The notes: a model not told the origin generated them from the sequence alone. A stretch of 64,000 nucleotides of DNA from Castanea sativa (GCF_040712315.1 NC_134024.1:28511158-28575157); one strand, 5' to 3'. Shown: positions 1 to 11,359, counted from the first letter of the stretch. A program made the numbers and translations.

Positions 1-1440
1 AGGAGGAAGAAGAAGCCGAGGCCTCTAGGATCGCGGGTCTAGTGATAGCGCGTCCAGACGACAGTTCAATCGAAGAAGAAATGGACAAGCTTAAGGATCT
101 CATGACCGACAGAGGTGCCCGAGTGGCAAAGAAAGGAGCAAAAGGGGCCCAAGCTCACCCTGCTTTGCCACTACCTCCTCCTCCTCCAGCTGACCCTAAG
201 CCTCCAGTTGAAAATCCCAAGAAGAAAAGGAAAGCGGAGGTTGAGGGGGCTGGAGGAGAAAAGCAAAAGAAGATGAAACAGCCCGCGCCGGCCCAGCAGC
301 AGAAGTTGGACAAGGGCAAAGGGCGCGCCCGCTCAGTTGAAAGTGGGGAGGTCAGAGAAGTGGCCGAGGTTCGCCGAGCACCAACTACCTGGTCTCCTGA
401 CTTGAGACTGGACGGCGCTCCCATTCCCTGCCACTCCAGTATTAGGGCGGTCCAACAAGGCCACGCTCACCACTTAGCCGAGGTGTTGGAGCGCCCTCTT
501 CTGCTGCCGAGGGACATGGAGTCCTTGGAAAAGATGGGCCAACCGCAGCTGTTCCTCTCTTTAAAAAGGGGCTTAGCTCTGGTAAGTTCCACCTTACATT
601 TATATTTTATATTTATTTGTAAGCAACTTCACTGTTTTTAACCTCCTAGCATATTTGCAGTCCATCCAAGAGGTTTTCGCGGCCGAGAAGTTCGTGGAGG
701 ATTCTCGGAAGCGCGCTGGGATGGAGCAAGAGCTAAGACAGGAGACAGAAAGATCCCTAGGCCAGGCCTTAGCAGAGAACGGGAAGATCACGTCAGAGCT
801 GGCCGACTTGAAAAGAGAAAGAGATGGTGACAAGGCCAGCTTGAAGACGATGACAACCCAAGTGGAGGGGCATCGTAAGCTCCTTCGTCAAAAGGATGAC
901 GAGCTCGCCCAAGTCCAACAGGCACGCTCTGACTTGGAAAAGGAGCTTACGCGGGCTAAGGAGGAGGCTCGCGCCCATCAGCACGCACTAGAGGCTGCGA
1001 AGAAGGCCAGTTATCAGGAGGGGGTGGCTAAAACGGAAGAAGAGCTGACAGAGGCCTTTGCTGCCTTGTGCCGAGAGTACTGTCAGCAGGTCTGGGGAGA
1101 GGCCATGAATGCAGTAGGGGTTCCTCAAGCTTCCGAGCTGAGGAAGCCCGAGAACATCTGGCTTCCCCTAGACATACAAGAAATTGAAGACCCTCCTGTT
1201 GCTGCCTCTCATGCCCTTCCTCCTGTGGTGGAAGAGCTCGTTCCTGTTCCTACAGAACCTGAAGGTTCCCATAAAGAGAAGGACGATTGCGTTGGTGCCG
1301 AGAAGGAGCAGATCCAGAGCATGGAGCCCCTCATTCCTTCAATAGACAAAGGGAAACAAGCCTTGTCCACCTTTGAGCTAGAACTGAAGAGTATTGAGGC
1401 TGGCAGCAGCTCCCTTCAAGACCCCCCTGCTCTAATTTAG
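1..1440 (+). CDS. Antisense ORF of the Tat element, two exons, coiled-coil protein, 5' partial
   Basis: Reading is open from the left edge to 581 and resumes at 661-1440. The gap 582-660 looks like an intron, with donor GTAAGT after CTG at 581 and acceptor TTTGCAG at 654-660, and both sides are phase 0. Exon A encodes a low-complexity basic stretch with a proline run (about 165-215) and a Lys-rich NLS-like KKKRK. Exon B encodes a long Glu/Lys/Ala/Gln heptad-rich region (about 670-1080) typical of coiled coil, then an acidic Pro-rich tail ending at TAG 1438-1440. It lies opposite to gag-pol, in the position of the antisense ORFs known from Tat elements. No catalytic motif is seen. The function is unknown; a nuclear structural or accessory protein is only a guess. 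Confidence 0.72.
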
Positions 1441-1739
1441 GGCCTAGTCTAGGAATTTTTTTGTACTCCCCTTCCTTGTATGTAATTAATGAAAAACATT
1501 TTTATTTGGCTTTCAATATTGTTGCCTTTGTTTTACTTTATTCTTTTTGTGCTTGCCATGAGAGCTTTCAATATCAAACAGTTAAAGGGAAAACAGCATA
1601 AATAAGTATAATTCCACTATGCAAATAACTATGACTTCAAGAATGCCGCATAACTTAATTTAGACATCAAATAATGTCTAAGTTTAGACAACTCATATGA
1701 CAGTTAAACCTTTGTAATCTAAAATATTGCTTTCAGTAG
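1441..1739. other. AT-rich 3' flank of the antisense ORF
   Basis: There is no ORF. The sequence is AT-rich with several aataa/attaatgaaa-like stretches just after the stop codon, which could serve as polyadenylation signals for the plus-strand transcript. No other feature is seen before the tandem array. Confidence 0.4.
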
Positions 1740-2712
1740 GATGCAAGGTCCAAGGACCATTCCTTACAAAAATTTTGCTTAACACTTAAAAATGAAGAGC
1801 TTGAGATCCAAATTAATAAATGGTGAGATAATGATTCCCATAAAACGGATGATAAGAATAAGAACAGTGACAAAATATTAAGAATAGTGACAAGGTTTGG
1901 TCCGAGGACTATACTTAACCAAGTTCCTATTTGATTTTTAAGAACAGTAGCTTCAAATGTTAATTTCCCCAAAGTAGGAGGTCCGAGGACCCGGCATAAC
2001 TAATGTTCTGTTTAACAAATGACAAGACATCAATTTTCACAAGGTTTGTGGTCCGAGGACTGCACTTAACCAAGTTTCTGTTTGATTCTTAAGAACAGTA
2101 GTTTCAAATGTTAATTTCCCCAAAGTAGGAGGTCCGAGGACCCGGCATAACTAAGGTTCTGTTTAACAAATGACAAGACATCAATTTCCACAAGGTTTGT
2201 GGTCCGAGGACTGCACTTAACCAAGTTTCTGTTTGATTCTTAAGAACAGTAGCTTCAAATGTTAATTTCCCCAAAGTAGGAGGTACGAGGACCCGGCATA
2301 ACTAAGGTTCTGTTTAACAAATGACAAGACATCAATTTCCACAAGGTTTGTGGTCCGAGGACTGCACTTAACCAAGTTTCTATTTGAATCTTAAGAACAG
2401 TAGCTTCAAATGTTAATTTTCCCAAAGCAGGAGGTCCGAGGACCCGGCATAACTAAGGTTCTGTTTAACAAATGACAAGACATCAATTTCCACAAGGTTT
2501 GTGGTCCGAGGACTGCACTTAACCAAGTTTCTGTTTGATTCTTAAGAACAGTAGCTTCAAATGTTAATTTCCCCAAAGTAGGAGGTCCGAGGACCCGGCA
2601 TAACTAAGGTTCTGTTTAACAAATGACAAGACATCAATTTCCACAAGGTTTGTGGTCCGAAGACTGCACTTAACCAAGTTTCTGTTTGATTCTTAAGAAC
2701 AGTAGTTGCAGG
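1740..2712. repeat. Tandem array, 151-bp unit, with GGTCCGAGGACC core
   Basis: The core ggtccgaggacc recurs at 1980, 2131, 2282 (one mismatch), 2433 and 2584, exactly 151 bp apart. A second ggtccgaggactgcac motif sits about 72 bp into each unit (2051, 2202, 2353, 2504, 2655). About five and a half units are present, with a more degenerate left end. The core is a near-palindrome. The array lies between the end of integrase and the antisense ORF, the hypervariable 3' untranslated region where Tat/Ogre elements are known to grow tandem repeats that can seed satellites. Confidence 0.93.
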
Positions 2713-2763
2713 TGTCAGAGGTACTCATAACTTTGAAATATTGACTGACAAAAACCCATTTTA

Positions 2764-5007
2764 TTAATAATAATACATTCTAAGATTATTTACATTCCAC
2801 AGACGTGGTACAATTCTTTCATCTAGGTCAGCTAGCCGATATGACCCTATGCCTGCTACTGAAATAATACGATAGGGGCCTTCCCAGTTGGGTCCTAGCT
2901 TACCCCAAGCTGGGTTCTTAAAAGTGCCTACAACTTTCCTTAGTACAAGATCACCAGGTGCAAGTGGCCTTAGCTTCACGTGGGCATCATATCCCCGTTT
3001 TAGCTTCTGTTGATAATAAGCCATTTGGACCATGGCTGCCTCGTGTCGTTCCTCGAGTAAATCAAGACCTTTCTCCAGGAGTCCATTGTTATTCTCCGGG
3101 CTAAAAGAACTTGTTTTTAGGGTGGGAAAACCAGATTCCAGAGGTATCACCGCCTCGGCTCCATAAGTCATAGAGAATGGCGTTTCTCCCATGGACCTGC
3201 GCGGTGTGGTCTGATACGTCCATAGAACATGAGGGAGCTCTTCTACCCATCTGCCTTTCGCATCGTCCAACCTTTTCTTAAGCCCACTGACTATGACCTT
3301 GTTAACGGCCTCGGCTTGCCCATTTCCCTGAGGATAAGCTGGGGTGGAGTATCTGTTTATGATACCCATGTCACCACAATATTGCCTAAAGGCCTTGCTG
3401 TCAAATTGAACGCCATTGTCGGAGATAAGTGTGTATGGTATACCGAATCTAGTGACAATATTTTTTCAGACAAACTTCTTGGAATCAATATCTCTGATAT
3501 TTGCTAAGGGCTCGGCCTCAACCCATTTAGTGAAATAGTCTGTTCCCACAAGAAGCCATCTTTTATTTCCTGCTGCTCTCGGAAATGGCCCCACTATGTC
3601 CAATCCCCACTGCGCAAAAGGCCAAGAACTGGAGAGAGGGTTAAGAACCCCACCAGGTTGATGAATATTAGGGGCGAACCTCTGGCATTGATCACATTTT
3701 CTAGCATAGTCCTGAGCCTCTCTCTGCATGTTGGGCCACCAATAACCCTGAGTTAGAGCTCTATGGGCTAAGGACCTTCCCCTAGTGTGGCTCCCACAAA
3801 TTCCCTCATGCAGTTCCTCCAGTAATGCTTCCGTTGATTCAGGGTGCACACACAACAAGTACGGTCCTGAAAAGGATCGTTTATACAGCTTCTGATCCTC
3901 GGATAGCCAAAAACGTGGCTCCTTCCGACGCACCTTCTCTGCTTCAGACTTGTCCTCAGGAAGGATGTCGTTCTTAAGAAAAGATACGACTGGGTCCATC
4001 CAACTAGGTCCAAGCCTTATTAGATGGACGCGAGCCGCCCTGGCGGGGATAAGAGTTGGCTCCAGCAAATCCTCCACAAGGATAATCCTGGGCAAGTCCT
4101 GAGCCGAGGACGTTGCTAACGTAGCCAAGGAATCGGCATGAGTGTTCCCACTCCTAGAGATGTGAGCCAAGACAAAGGAGTCAAATTTTGCTTGCTGACG
4201 CTTGACCTGGGCCAGATATTCTTGCATTCTTGTGTCCCTGGCCTTCATGGTCCCCATGACCTGGCCGACCACTAATTGAGAGTCCGAGAACGCATGGACT
4301 TCCTTTCCACCCATCTTATGTAACATGTTCATGCCTACCAGAACTGCTTCGTATTCGGCTTCATTATTAGTAGCCGAGAATGATAGCCTTAGAGATTTTT
4401 CAAAGATAATTCCCTCTGGGGATATCAGAACAAGTCCCACACCAGACCCTCTCTGATTAGCTGCCCCATCCACATACATTTTCCAAGGCGAAGGCCCTGC
4501 GGCCGTGATCACACCAACTGATTTTCCATCCATGCATGCTTCTTTTAGAGTCTCTTCTGGCAATGGTTCAGTAAACTCTGCCACCAAGTCAGCGAGGACC
4601 TGGCCCTTCACCGAGGTGCGAGGTTTGTATTTAACGTCAAAAGCTCCTAATATGGTTCCCCACTTTGCCACCCTACCAGTGTAGTCGGCGCTGCGTAACA
4701 CTACCTTGAGAGGTAATTGGGTCAGAACCACCACAGTATGAGACTGAAAATAATGAGGGAGCTTCCGCATGGCATGAACTATGGCCAGAAGCACTTTCTC
4801 CAAGAGCAAGTAGCGCACCTCGGCCTCATTCAAAGACTTACTAACGTAGTAGACCGGTCTTTGCATCCCACTTTCATTCCTGATAAGGACCAGGCTGACC
4901 GCGTGTACGGCCACTGCCAGATAAGCAAACAAGACCTCGTCCGCCTCGGGGCGAGACAAAATGGGTGGCCGAGAAAGATATTGTTTAAGCTGCTGGAAAG
5001 CTAACAC
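2764..5007 (-). pseudogene. RNase H, second (archaeal-type) RNase H and integrase of the gypsy polyprotein
   Basis: Reading from 5007 leftward: the end of the RT-linked RNase H with its tether (about 5007-4560), then a second RNase H starting YVDGAANQRGSGVG with later NNEAEYEA and SDSQLVVGQ motifs (about 4480-4090). Integrase follows, with an HHCC finger (CDQCQ near 3690), a core containing GLDIVGPFP and TDYFTKWVE, and the C-terminal strand-rich domain to 2764. A TGA at 3466-3468 interrupts the core where the family has Trp (FVWKN context), consistent with TGG to TGA. The frame continues past it to 3369 and on to the end, so only this stop separates the two halves. Integrase is therefore probably inactive in this copy. 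Confidence 0.9.
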
Positions 5008-5034
5008 GCAGTCCTTGGTCCATTGAAACCCTTT

Positions 5035-6051
5035 TCATTTATTCAACAATTGGAAGAAGGGACGGCATCGGTCAGCTGACCGAGAGATAAACCTATTCAA
5101 TGCGGCAATCATCCCGGTCAATTTCTGGATTTCCTTTGGGTTGCGAGGAGGCTGCAAGTCCTGAATAGCCTTCACCTGTGCTGGGTTTACCTCTATGCCT
5201 CTATGAGTGATCATGTACCCCAAAAACTTTCCAAACCCAACGCCAAAAGAGCATTTTGAGGCATTAAGGCGCAGCTTGTACTTTCTTAACACCTGAAAGG
5301 TGTCAGCCAGGTCTTTCACGTGTGAAGGTATCGTTTTGCTCTTTACCACCATATCATCTACATACACCTCAATAGTCTTCCCCAACTGCTGTTCGAACAT
5401 CCTGGTCATCATTCTTTGGTAAGTAGCCCCAGCATTTTTCAAACCAAATGGCATGACCTTATAATGATAATTCTCCATCGGAGTAATAAAGGCAGTCTTC
5501 TCTTGGTCTTCCAATGCCAAGGGAATCTGGTGGTAACCTTGGAAAGCGTCCAAAAAACTCATCTGAGGATGTCCGACAGTGGCATCCACCAGTTGATCAA
5601 TACGCGGCATTGGGAACGAATCTTTGGGACATGCCTTGTTCAAATCAGTAAAGTCCACACATACCCTCCACGTTCCATTCTTCTTTTTAACAACAACTGT
5701 ATGGGCCAACCACTCGGGGTAGAAAACTTCTTTGATAGCCCCAGCCCTCTTGAGTTTAAGCACCTCTTCCTTCACAGCCTCGGAATGTTCTCTGGAAGAG
5801 CGCCGAGGTGGCTGCCTTCTCAGAACAATAGCTGGGTTGACATTTAAATGATGACAAATGAAGCTCGGATCGACGCCTGGAGCTTCGTAAGGATCCCACG
5901 CAAAAACATCAATATTGTCCTTCAGAAATTCTAACAATTCGATCTTCTCTTGGTGTGGCAAAAGTATGCCGACTTGGAAGAACCTCTTTGGGTTATCGGC
6001 TACTGGAAACTTCTCTAACTCCTCACAATGTGTCTCCTCTCCTGTCACCAT
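5035..6051 (-). pseudogene. Reverse transcriptase of the gypsy polyprotein
   Basis: Contains the palm and finger motifs of Ty3/gypsy RT: VDFTDLNKACPKDSFPMP near 5655-5600, FLDAFQGYHQIPL near 5560, VMPFGLKNAGATYQ near 5450 and the catalytic YVDDMVVKSK near 5360. The thumb and connection run to 5035. A stop at 5035 (AAATGA) falls where the frame would continue KGFQW; CGA to TGA is the simplest origin. The stop upstream at 6079 separates it from the protease part in the same frame. The family function is copying element RNA into cDNA in virus-like particles. Confidence 0.92.
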
Positions 6052-6078
6052 CCCAGATGAACCAGGAGCTGTTAACTG

Positions 6079-7014
6079 CTATAAGTATTTGGTGATTAAA
6101 GCCGAAGACTCGGCTTCTGTCTGATGCAGTACTGCAACCGATATGCATTGCCTGGCCACCGATTGGCTGCCGAGAACTTCCTCAACATATTCCCCCGAGG
6201 GGAATTTAACTTTAACATGCAAAGTAGAGGAGACAGCTCCCAGAGCGTGCAGCCAAGGCCTGGCGAGGATGGCCGTGTATGGAGAGTACGCATCAACCAC
6301 GATGAAGTCCACTTCAACCGTTTCTGAGCCGGATTGAACGGGTAAACGAATCTGTCCCTTCGGCACAACGGACCTCCCTTCGAAGCTTATAAGTGGCGAG
6401 TCATAAGGAGTAAGATCTTCCAGCTTCAATCTTAACCCCTTAAATAGATCAGGGTACATGATATCTGCACCGTTGTCCTGATCTATCATCACCCTCCTCA
6501 CATCATAGTTCCCTATCCTGAGCGTAACTACAAGAGTATCGTCATGGGGTTGGATAGTCCCTACTTTATCCTCCTCAGAAAATCCCAAGACGGTCAAATT
6601 GAGCTTCAACCTCTTCGGCCTGCAGCCTGTATCCTCGGCCTGAGAATGAGAAACTGCCATCACCCTAGTGGGAGCCGAACCGGTCCTGCCAGGTGCAGCA
6701 AAAATAACATTAATTGTTCCTAAAGCCGGCCGAGATGAATTATTCATCTGATTGTTTGAACCAGATTGACTGCCCTGCCCGCTAGGTTGGCACAGGTGCT
6801 GCTTCAGTTTTCCTTCACTGACAAGCTGCTCCAAGTGGTTCCAAAGGGTCCGACAGTTCTCAGTAGTATGGCCCACATCCTGGTGGTACTGGCAAAAGAG
6901 GTTCTGATTCCTCTTCGTAGGGTCTCCTGCCATCTTATCAGGCCATTTGAAGAAGGGTTCTTTACGAACTTTCTCCAGCAGCTGATGTACTAGTTCTCGG
7001 AATATAGTATTCAC
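6079..7014 (-). pseudogene. gag C-terminus with zinc knuckle, plus aspartic protease region
   Basis: The N-terminal third carries a knuckle of the Tat type, C-x2-H-x4-H-x4-C (FCQYHQDVGHTTENC, about 6885). The C-terminal half is the retropepsin-like domain, recognisable from VTLRIGNYDVRRVMID and GADIMYPDLF. The catalytic loop reads IDQDNGADI, where relatives normally have a small Gly-Ser type turn after the Asp, so activity is doubtful. It is in the same frame as gag upstream (stop at 7105) and RT downstream (stop at 6079). Confidence 0.82.
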
Positions 7015-7104
7015 GGCCTGAGGTGCTGCCGAGGCGGACTGTCCAACGTAATCTCTCCTCGGCCTGTTATTGTGGTATCTGTCCGACCTGAAATCCCTTC
7101 TCTC

Positions 7105-8091
7105 CTATGGGATAACCTTTTCCTTACCCTTTCCTTGCTGTTGGTCTTCCTCCACTCTCTTATACTCGTCAATACGGTCCATGAGGCGATGTACACTGCG
7201 GACGGGCTTTTTAGTCAAAGACTTTCTCAGGTCGTGATCAGTAGGAAGGCCTACCTTAAAGGTATTAAGCGCCACCTCATCAAAGTCGCCATCTATTTCA
7301 TTAAACATCTCCCAATAACGGTCGGAGTATGCTTTCAACGTCTCCCCCTCCCTTATAGTCATGGATAACAACGAGTCCAATGGCCGAGAGATTCTGCTAC
7401 ACGTAATGAACCGCGAAGCGAATGCTCTAGTAAGCTCCCCAAACGAACCTATAGACCCCGACTTAAGGCCGTTGAACCACCTCATAGCAACAGGTCCCAG
7501 GCTAGAGGGGAAAATTTTACACATCAGGGTCTCGTTGTGAGAGTGCACCGCCATCCTCTGGTTAAAGTGACTCATGTGCTCCACCGGATCAGTCCGGCCA
7601 TTATAGATGGTAAAAGTGGGCTGGGTAAACCTCTTGAGAAGCCTTCCTTTCTCAATCCTCCGTGTAAATGGAGATTTGGAGAGTTGGTGCAACGCCCTAC
7701 TCATAGCATCGTTGCCTAAGCCCCTAGAATGAAGCTTCTTACGTCTGCGAGTTGGCTGGTCGTCCTCTTCACCGGAGGACGTTGCACTGGTGGGGGAGCG
7801 CGACCTCGAGCTGTAGCCACCTCCCCTATCCTCCTCTGAGGAAGGATTAGATGAGGACGGTGAAAACCTACGTTTAGCACGACGTAACTTTCTCTTCAAA
7901 CGATTGATTTCCTTCTGCATGAATTTAGAACCCTCCTCGTGGGTGGTGCTACCCCCACCATGAGTATGGCTAGCGCCAGGGTATTCTGTATGGACACTTC
8001 CCTCACGATCCCTTTGACGCTCAAGGCGCTCGAAACGATCCTCCGGTTGTGATCCCTGTGACTCTGCATGGTGAGAACCTAGGCCTGCCAT
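7105..8091 (-). pseudogene. gag polyprotein, N-terminal part
   Basis: I chose the ATG at 8091 (MAGLGSHHAESQ) over the upstream ATG at 8157, because 8157 lies within the LTR, beyond the PBS. The protein has a charged Arg/Ser-rich N-terminus with a coiled-coil-like basic helix (about residues 55-80), a low-complexity Ser/Glu region, and then a retrotransposon gag domain (about residues 140-310, with PVEHMSHF and AMRWFNGL motifs). It ends at a TAG after GKGKEKVIP, where a Gln codon is likely to have been lost. Its known role is to form the particle that packages element RNA. Confidence 0.88.
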
Positions 8092-8120
8092 GATATCCCA
8101 ACCTTTTCTAGACCAGGTTT

Positions 8121-8136
8121 CCCACAGACGGCGCCA
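8121..8136 (-). other. Primer binding site (tRNA-Asp-like)
   Basis: On the minus strand it reads TGGCGCCGTCTGTGGG and begins two bases inside the LTR end. The first eight bases complement the GGCGCCA 3' end of plant tRNA-Asp; the tRNA assignment is inferred from that match. The same PBS is found in the derivative element at 23131-23147. Confidence 0.8.
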
Positions 8137-8316
8137 ATTGTAAGTGCACAATTGCACTTGGACCCAAAGACAATCACGGGCTCAGGCCCAATGAGCCTTA
8201 AATAATAAAATTTGTAGAGTGTGGGCTTGAAACCTAGGTTAGAAGTACTGGGAGCTTGATAACAGGCTTTTATAAGCAAACACAAGTAAATAACGAACGA
8301 TAATGACAAATGGATC

Positions 8317-8337
8317 TCCTCGGACTTGAGCCGAGGA
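8317..8337. promoter_or_regulatory. Inverted repeat TCCTCGG-n7-CCGAGGA in the presumed transcript leader
   Basis: Perfect 7-bp arms with loop acttgag. It lies about 100 bp downstream (minus strand) of the TATA box at 8434-8441, so it would be in the R/U5 leader of element RNA. An equivalent hairpin with a different loop occurs at 20408-20427 and 23330-23349. Confidence 0.6.
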
Positions 8338-8433
8338 CTACTTCTTTATTATTTCTCTTTCTTCCTTCAAGATTACAAGTTCTTAATTTCTTTCTTAGTT
8401 TTCCAATCCCCCTTTTCTTTGGCCTTTACCCCC

Positions 8434-8441
8434 CTTTTATA
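8434..8441 (-). promoter_or_regulatory. TATA box of the gypsy LTR promoter
   Basis: Reads TATAAAAG on the minus strand, roughly mid-LTR, in the right orientation for gag-pol transcription. The start site is inferred to be about 30 bp to the left. Confidence 0.6.
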
Positions 8442-8686
8442 CTTCCTTCCCTGATACTTTTTGAACAGTGACTAGAAGTTTCCACCTCACTGTTCAGGGG
8501 TCACCTCCCCATTAATGCGGCCAGGGAGGTAGGTGCAGAGCCTTTAATGCGGAGGTGGCAGCCTTTATTCTTGATATTTTCTTTAATACTGGTGCATCTA
8601 GAAGATTCAGGATGTCCCCTTTTAACCACTGGTCTTTCCAGAGTTGTGCTTTGTCATAATGAAACTTTGAATTCTCTAGGGCTTTT

Positions 8687-8708
8687 CCGAGGAGAAGCTC
8701 GTCCTCGG
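8687..8708. promoter_or_regulatory. Inverted repeat CCGAGGA-n8-TCCTCGG in U3
   Basis: Perfect 7-bp arms on either side of gaagctcg, upstream of the TATA box in element orientation. The counterpart in the derivative LTR is at 20840-20863 (8-bp arms). Confidence 0.55.
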
Positions 8709-9298
8709 CTGTATCCTCTGACCCTCGGCGTATGGGCCGACTCATAGAGTTTAATCCTAGAGCAGGTCGGCCCTCCATGTTACAGCCCAAAGGCCCATAT
8801 GCCCATTTGGGCCCTTTTACTCCCCACATAAACGTTAATAATTTATCTCTAAATTTATGAAGTTAATCATAAACACTATAAAAGCAATAGAAACCTCAAT
8901 ATTTTAACATCTGAATTGTTCTTTTAACATTCTCACGCTACAATCTCCTTCTCCCAAAACCCAAAACTCAGATCATTTAAATATTATCCACAAAAAAAAA
9001 AAAAAACATAGAGAAAAATGGAAGTTGATACCAGATAGCTGCTGTCACCTCCATCTTCTTCATCCCATTTGCCAAGACTCCTTTCTTTCTTTTTTGCTCA
9101 AGCTCCTTTCTTAATTGTTGCTTTGTTTCTTTTTTCCTTTCGTTCTTTTGTCTTCTCAACCTTATTTTGTTAACATATTTGCTATTGTTGTGGTTCATCT
9201 TGATTAATTAGAAATATTGAATAATTTGTACTTTAAATTTATCTTTCATACATTTGTGAAATAATTGAGAATGTTAAACCTTCGTACCCAATACCTTT

Positions 9299-9325
9299 CC
9301 GTGCATCGCATGGGTTAGCGACTAG
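9299..9325 (+). mobile_element. Helitron 3' terminus
   Basis: A hairpin ccgtgc-atc-gcatgg (9299-9313, one G-T pair) is followed eight bases later by CTAG at 9322-9325 and then T. This is the Helitron 3' signature. The 5' TC end is not certain; AT-rich sequence from about 8847 (tctctaaattt) is a candidate, which would place the gypsy LTR right beside it. No Rep/helicase is encoded, so it is a non-autonomous copy. Confidence 0.55.
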
Positions 9326-10230
9326 TTATTAATAATCATGAAGCTTAAGAACTTACAACGTTGTTTCCAACAAAAAAAAAAAAAGCATCTATTCGCTTAA
9401 AAAATTCAACTATAAACTCACAAGATGTAGAAGAGCATTCATCTAAAAACCTCAGGCAATTCATTTACAAATGTAAACACCTTATTTTGTATCATCTAGT
9501 GAACTAAATTAATTCCCTAGCCTGAATGAAGATCTTGACAAATGTCAACCACGAATAATTGAGGTATTTTATTAGTTCTAAAGTAATTGCAATTCAAAAG
9601 TGTTTGAAATTGCTTAAAGCGCTGTTGAAAAATGGCTATGATCACTCATTTGCTCATATATTTTCAATCAGAAGTTTTTTTTTTAGTGAGATTTGTTTCA
9701 TAGAAAAATAGATAGCTGTGATTTAAAAAATGACACAAATTTAATCCAATTTGGATTTAAAATAAGCGAGATATATTTGTTTAAAGTTAGAGCAACAATG
9801 CTATCTACGTGCCGCAAGGTGTATATGCATCTATTAAGGATGCATAAGAAAATTGAAAAGCCTATGGTGCATATTAATAATTTAATCTCTTTGCTAGGCC
9901 TCATCTAGTTGTCTAGGAGAATATAAAATCTAAATTATTTGGGAACACTCCTAAACCCTAGTTTTCACCTATAAATATTAAATACCCACCTTATACCTCA
10001 ATTTTCAAACCAATTTCTAAAGAGAATGGCATTTTGGCTTCTACCTTTGTCAAAACTCTATTTTTCTTTAAATTCTCTTTACACCAACACGCTAAGCATG
10101 ATTGTTGACGATGAGGGGCTAGTACAAGAAACCCATAGAATCTTTAAGCAAGACAAATTTTACTTTATGATCTATCTCTCTCTCTCTCTCTCTCTCTCCT
10201 AAATGATTTTTTTCTAGTATTTCATGAATT
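9326..10230. other. AT-rich DNA, nothing recognised
   Basis: Short ORFs on both strands here have no recognisable domain and AT-driven composition. A (CT)n microsatellite lies at about 10172-10198. Confidence 0.5.
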
Positions 10231-10235
10231 TCCAT

Positions 10236-10850
10236 TGTACGGGGTATGATCCCAGGCCCATCGGGCCTTGGGCCTTGGCTCGAACATTCTCTAGGATCAA
10301 AATTGGGCCCAAGCCTCATAGTAAGTCCATTTCATTTTGAACGCATGATAGACAAGCCCATACCAATCAATTATGACTTGATCGGGGATGTGTTTGCTGG
10401 GAACAGCCCATGCCCTTGGCAGGTCTGTATTGCCTTGGGGAGTATTGTTGCCGAGCAATCTTTCGGAGGCAGGATTGAGTTCCAAATTATCACTATTTCC
10501 AATAGAGCACATTCCTTATCAAGAATAATCAACTTGGACTCCACCCACACGAGTGAGACCAGAAGCTAATCATAGGCACCCCACCAACCTCAAGCTATAA
10601 ATGGAAGAAGGGAGTAAGAAGAAGGGGTTGTTGATGCGGGGTAAGAAATAGAGAGTGAGAAAAAGAGAGAGGGTACTATCTAAAGGGAGGAACTTAAAAA
10701 GAGGAGAAGGGAAGCTCGTGAGAGTTGAGAGGTGTAATTAGGATACTTGGTAAAGAACTACCGTCAGTAGGAAATTCTAAACCCACCATACAAATAAGTT
10801 GTAAGCCCAATTCTAAGTCCGGTCCATTAAGTAGAAGTTCGGTATGCACA
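10236..10850 (+). mobile_element. Solo LTR
   Basis: 615 bp from TGTACGGG to ATGCACA, flanked by tccat (10231-10235) and gccat (10851-10855), a 5-bp target duplication with one mismatch. A TATA box (ctataaatgg, about 10596) followed by a GA-rich leader fits an LTR promoter. No internal region or second LTR is adjacent, so it is best read as a product of LTR-LTR recombination. Family unassigned, probably gypsy. Confidence 0.62.
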
Positions 10851-11359
10851 GCCATGGTTAGAGCTTAGTTATTTTTTCTACAAGAAATAATCATGTATAT
10901 ATGAAATATCATATCAAAGATTCATTAATTGAGTAGAAGAATTTGGAAAATAAATTAGGCCTACACATACTTATAGCTTGCATATGTATCTATTCCCACA
11001 AAGGTCAAAGTCATGTTTTGATTAAATTGCCTAGTTTGCTCGATTTGATTATTTTAATATATGCTATGATTTAATTTGACTCGTGAATTTTCTTTTTCTG
11101 AAGCCGACTTGTGAATCTTTAGGATTAGGTTAGTTAAGAATAATTGATTATTTTCCATGCTTAACATGATTTGCTTTTTCACAGGATAGTTTTTCATAGT
11201 AGTAAATACTCTGTTATAAAAGGATATATATCTTCTTATGTTACTCTAAAATAAGATTGCTTTTATTTATTTTAAAATGTTCAAACAATAAAGATGAATA
11301 CTTTATTCCTCTTCATTTCTTTAAAAAAAAGCTCATTCCATTCAATGTTAATCATTTAC

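Larger units (their letters stand above)
1..8828 (-). mobile_element. Tat-lineage Ty3/gypsy LTR retrotransposon, 3' end outside window
   Basis: The element reads leftward: 5' LTR (8139-8828), PBS, gag, protease, RT, RNase H, second RNase H, integrase, a 151-bp tandem array, then an ORF on the opposite strand. The order RT-RH-INT places it in Ty3/gypsy. A second RNase H before integrase and an antisense ORF between pol and the 3' LTR are known hallmarks of the plant Tat/Grande/Retand group. All gag-pol pieces lie in one frame and are separated only by stops near 7105, 6079, 5035 and 3466, so the copy is recently decayed. The 3' LTR and matching target duplication must lie left of position 1; the right flank begins taaac at 8829. 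Codon-rich, GC-richer sequence contrasts with the AT-rich surroundings. Confidence 0.92.
8139..8828 (-). repeat. 5' LTR of the gypsy element
   Basis: 690 bp, starting TGTAAG and ending CCCACA on the plus strand (TG...CA on either strand). The inner edge abuts the PBS. It shares patches (for example aatttgtagagtgtgggc) with the LTRs at 20228 and 23150, so it is a sister subfamily. It holds a TATA box and two inverted repeats with a CCGAGGA/TCCTCGG stem. Confidence 0.88.

Noticed and set aside
155..424. Minus-strand ORF opposite the antisense-ORF exon
   Set aside because: Shadow of the Pro/Lys-rich coding exon; no domain and no start context.
1740..2712. CRISPR-like array
   Set aside because: The whole 151-bp unit is repeated with no unique spacers, it lies within a plant retrotransposon, and there are no cas genes.
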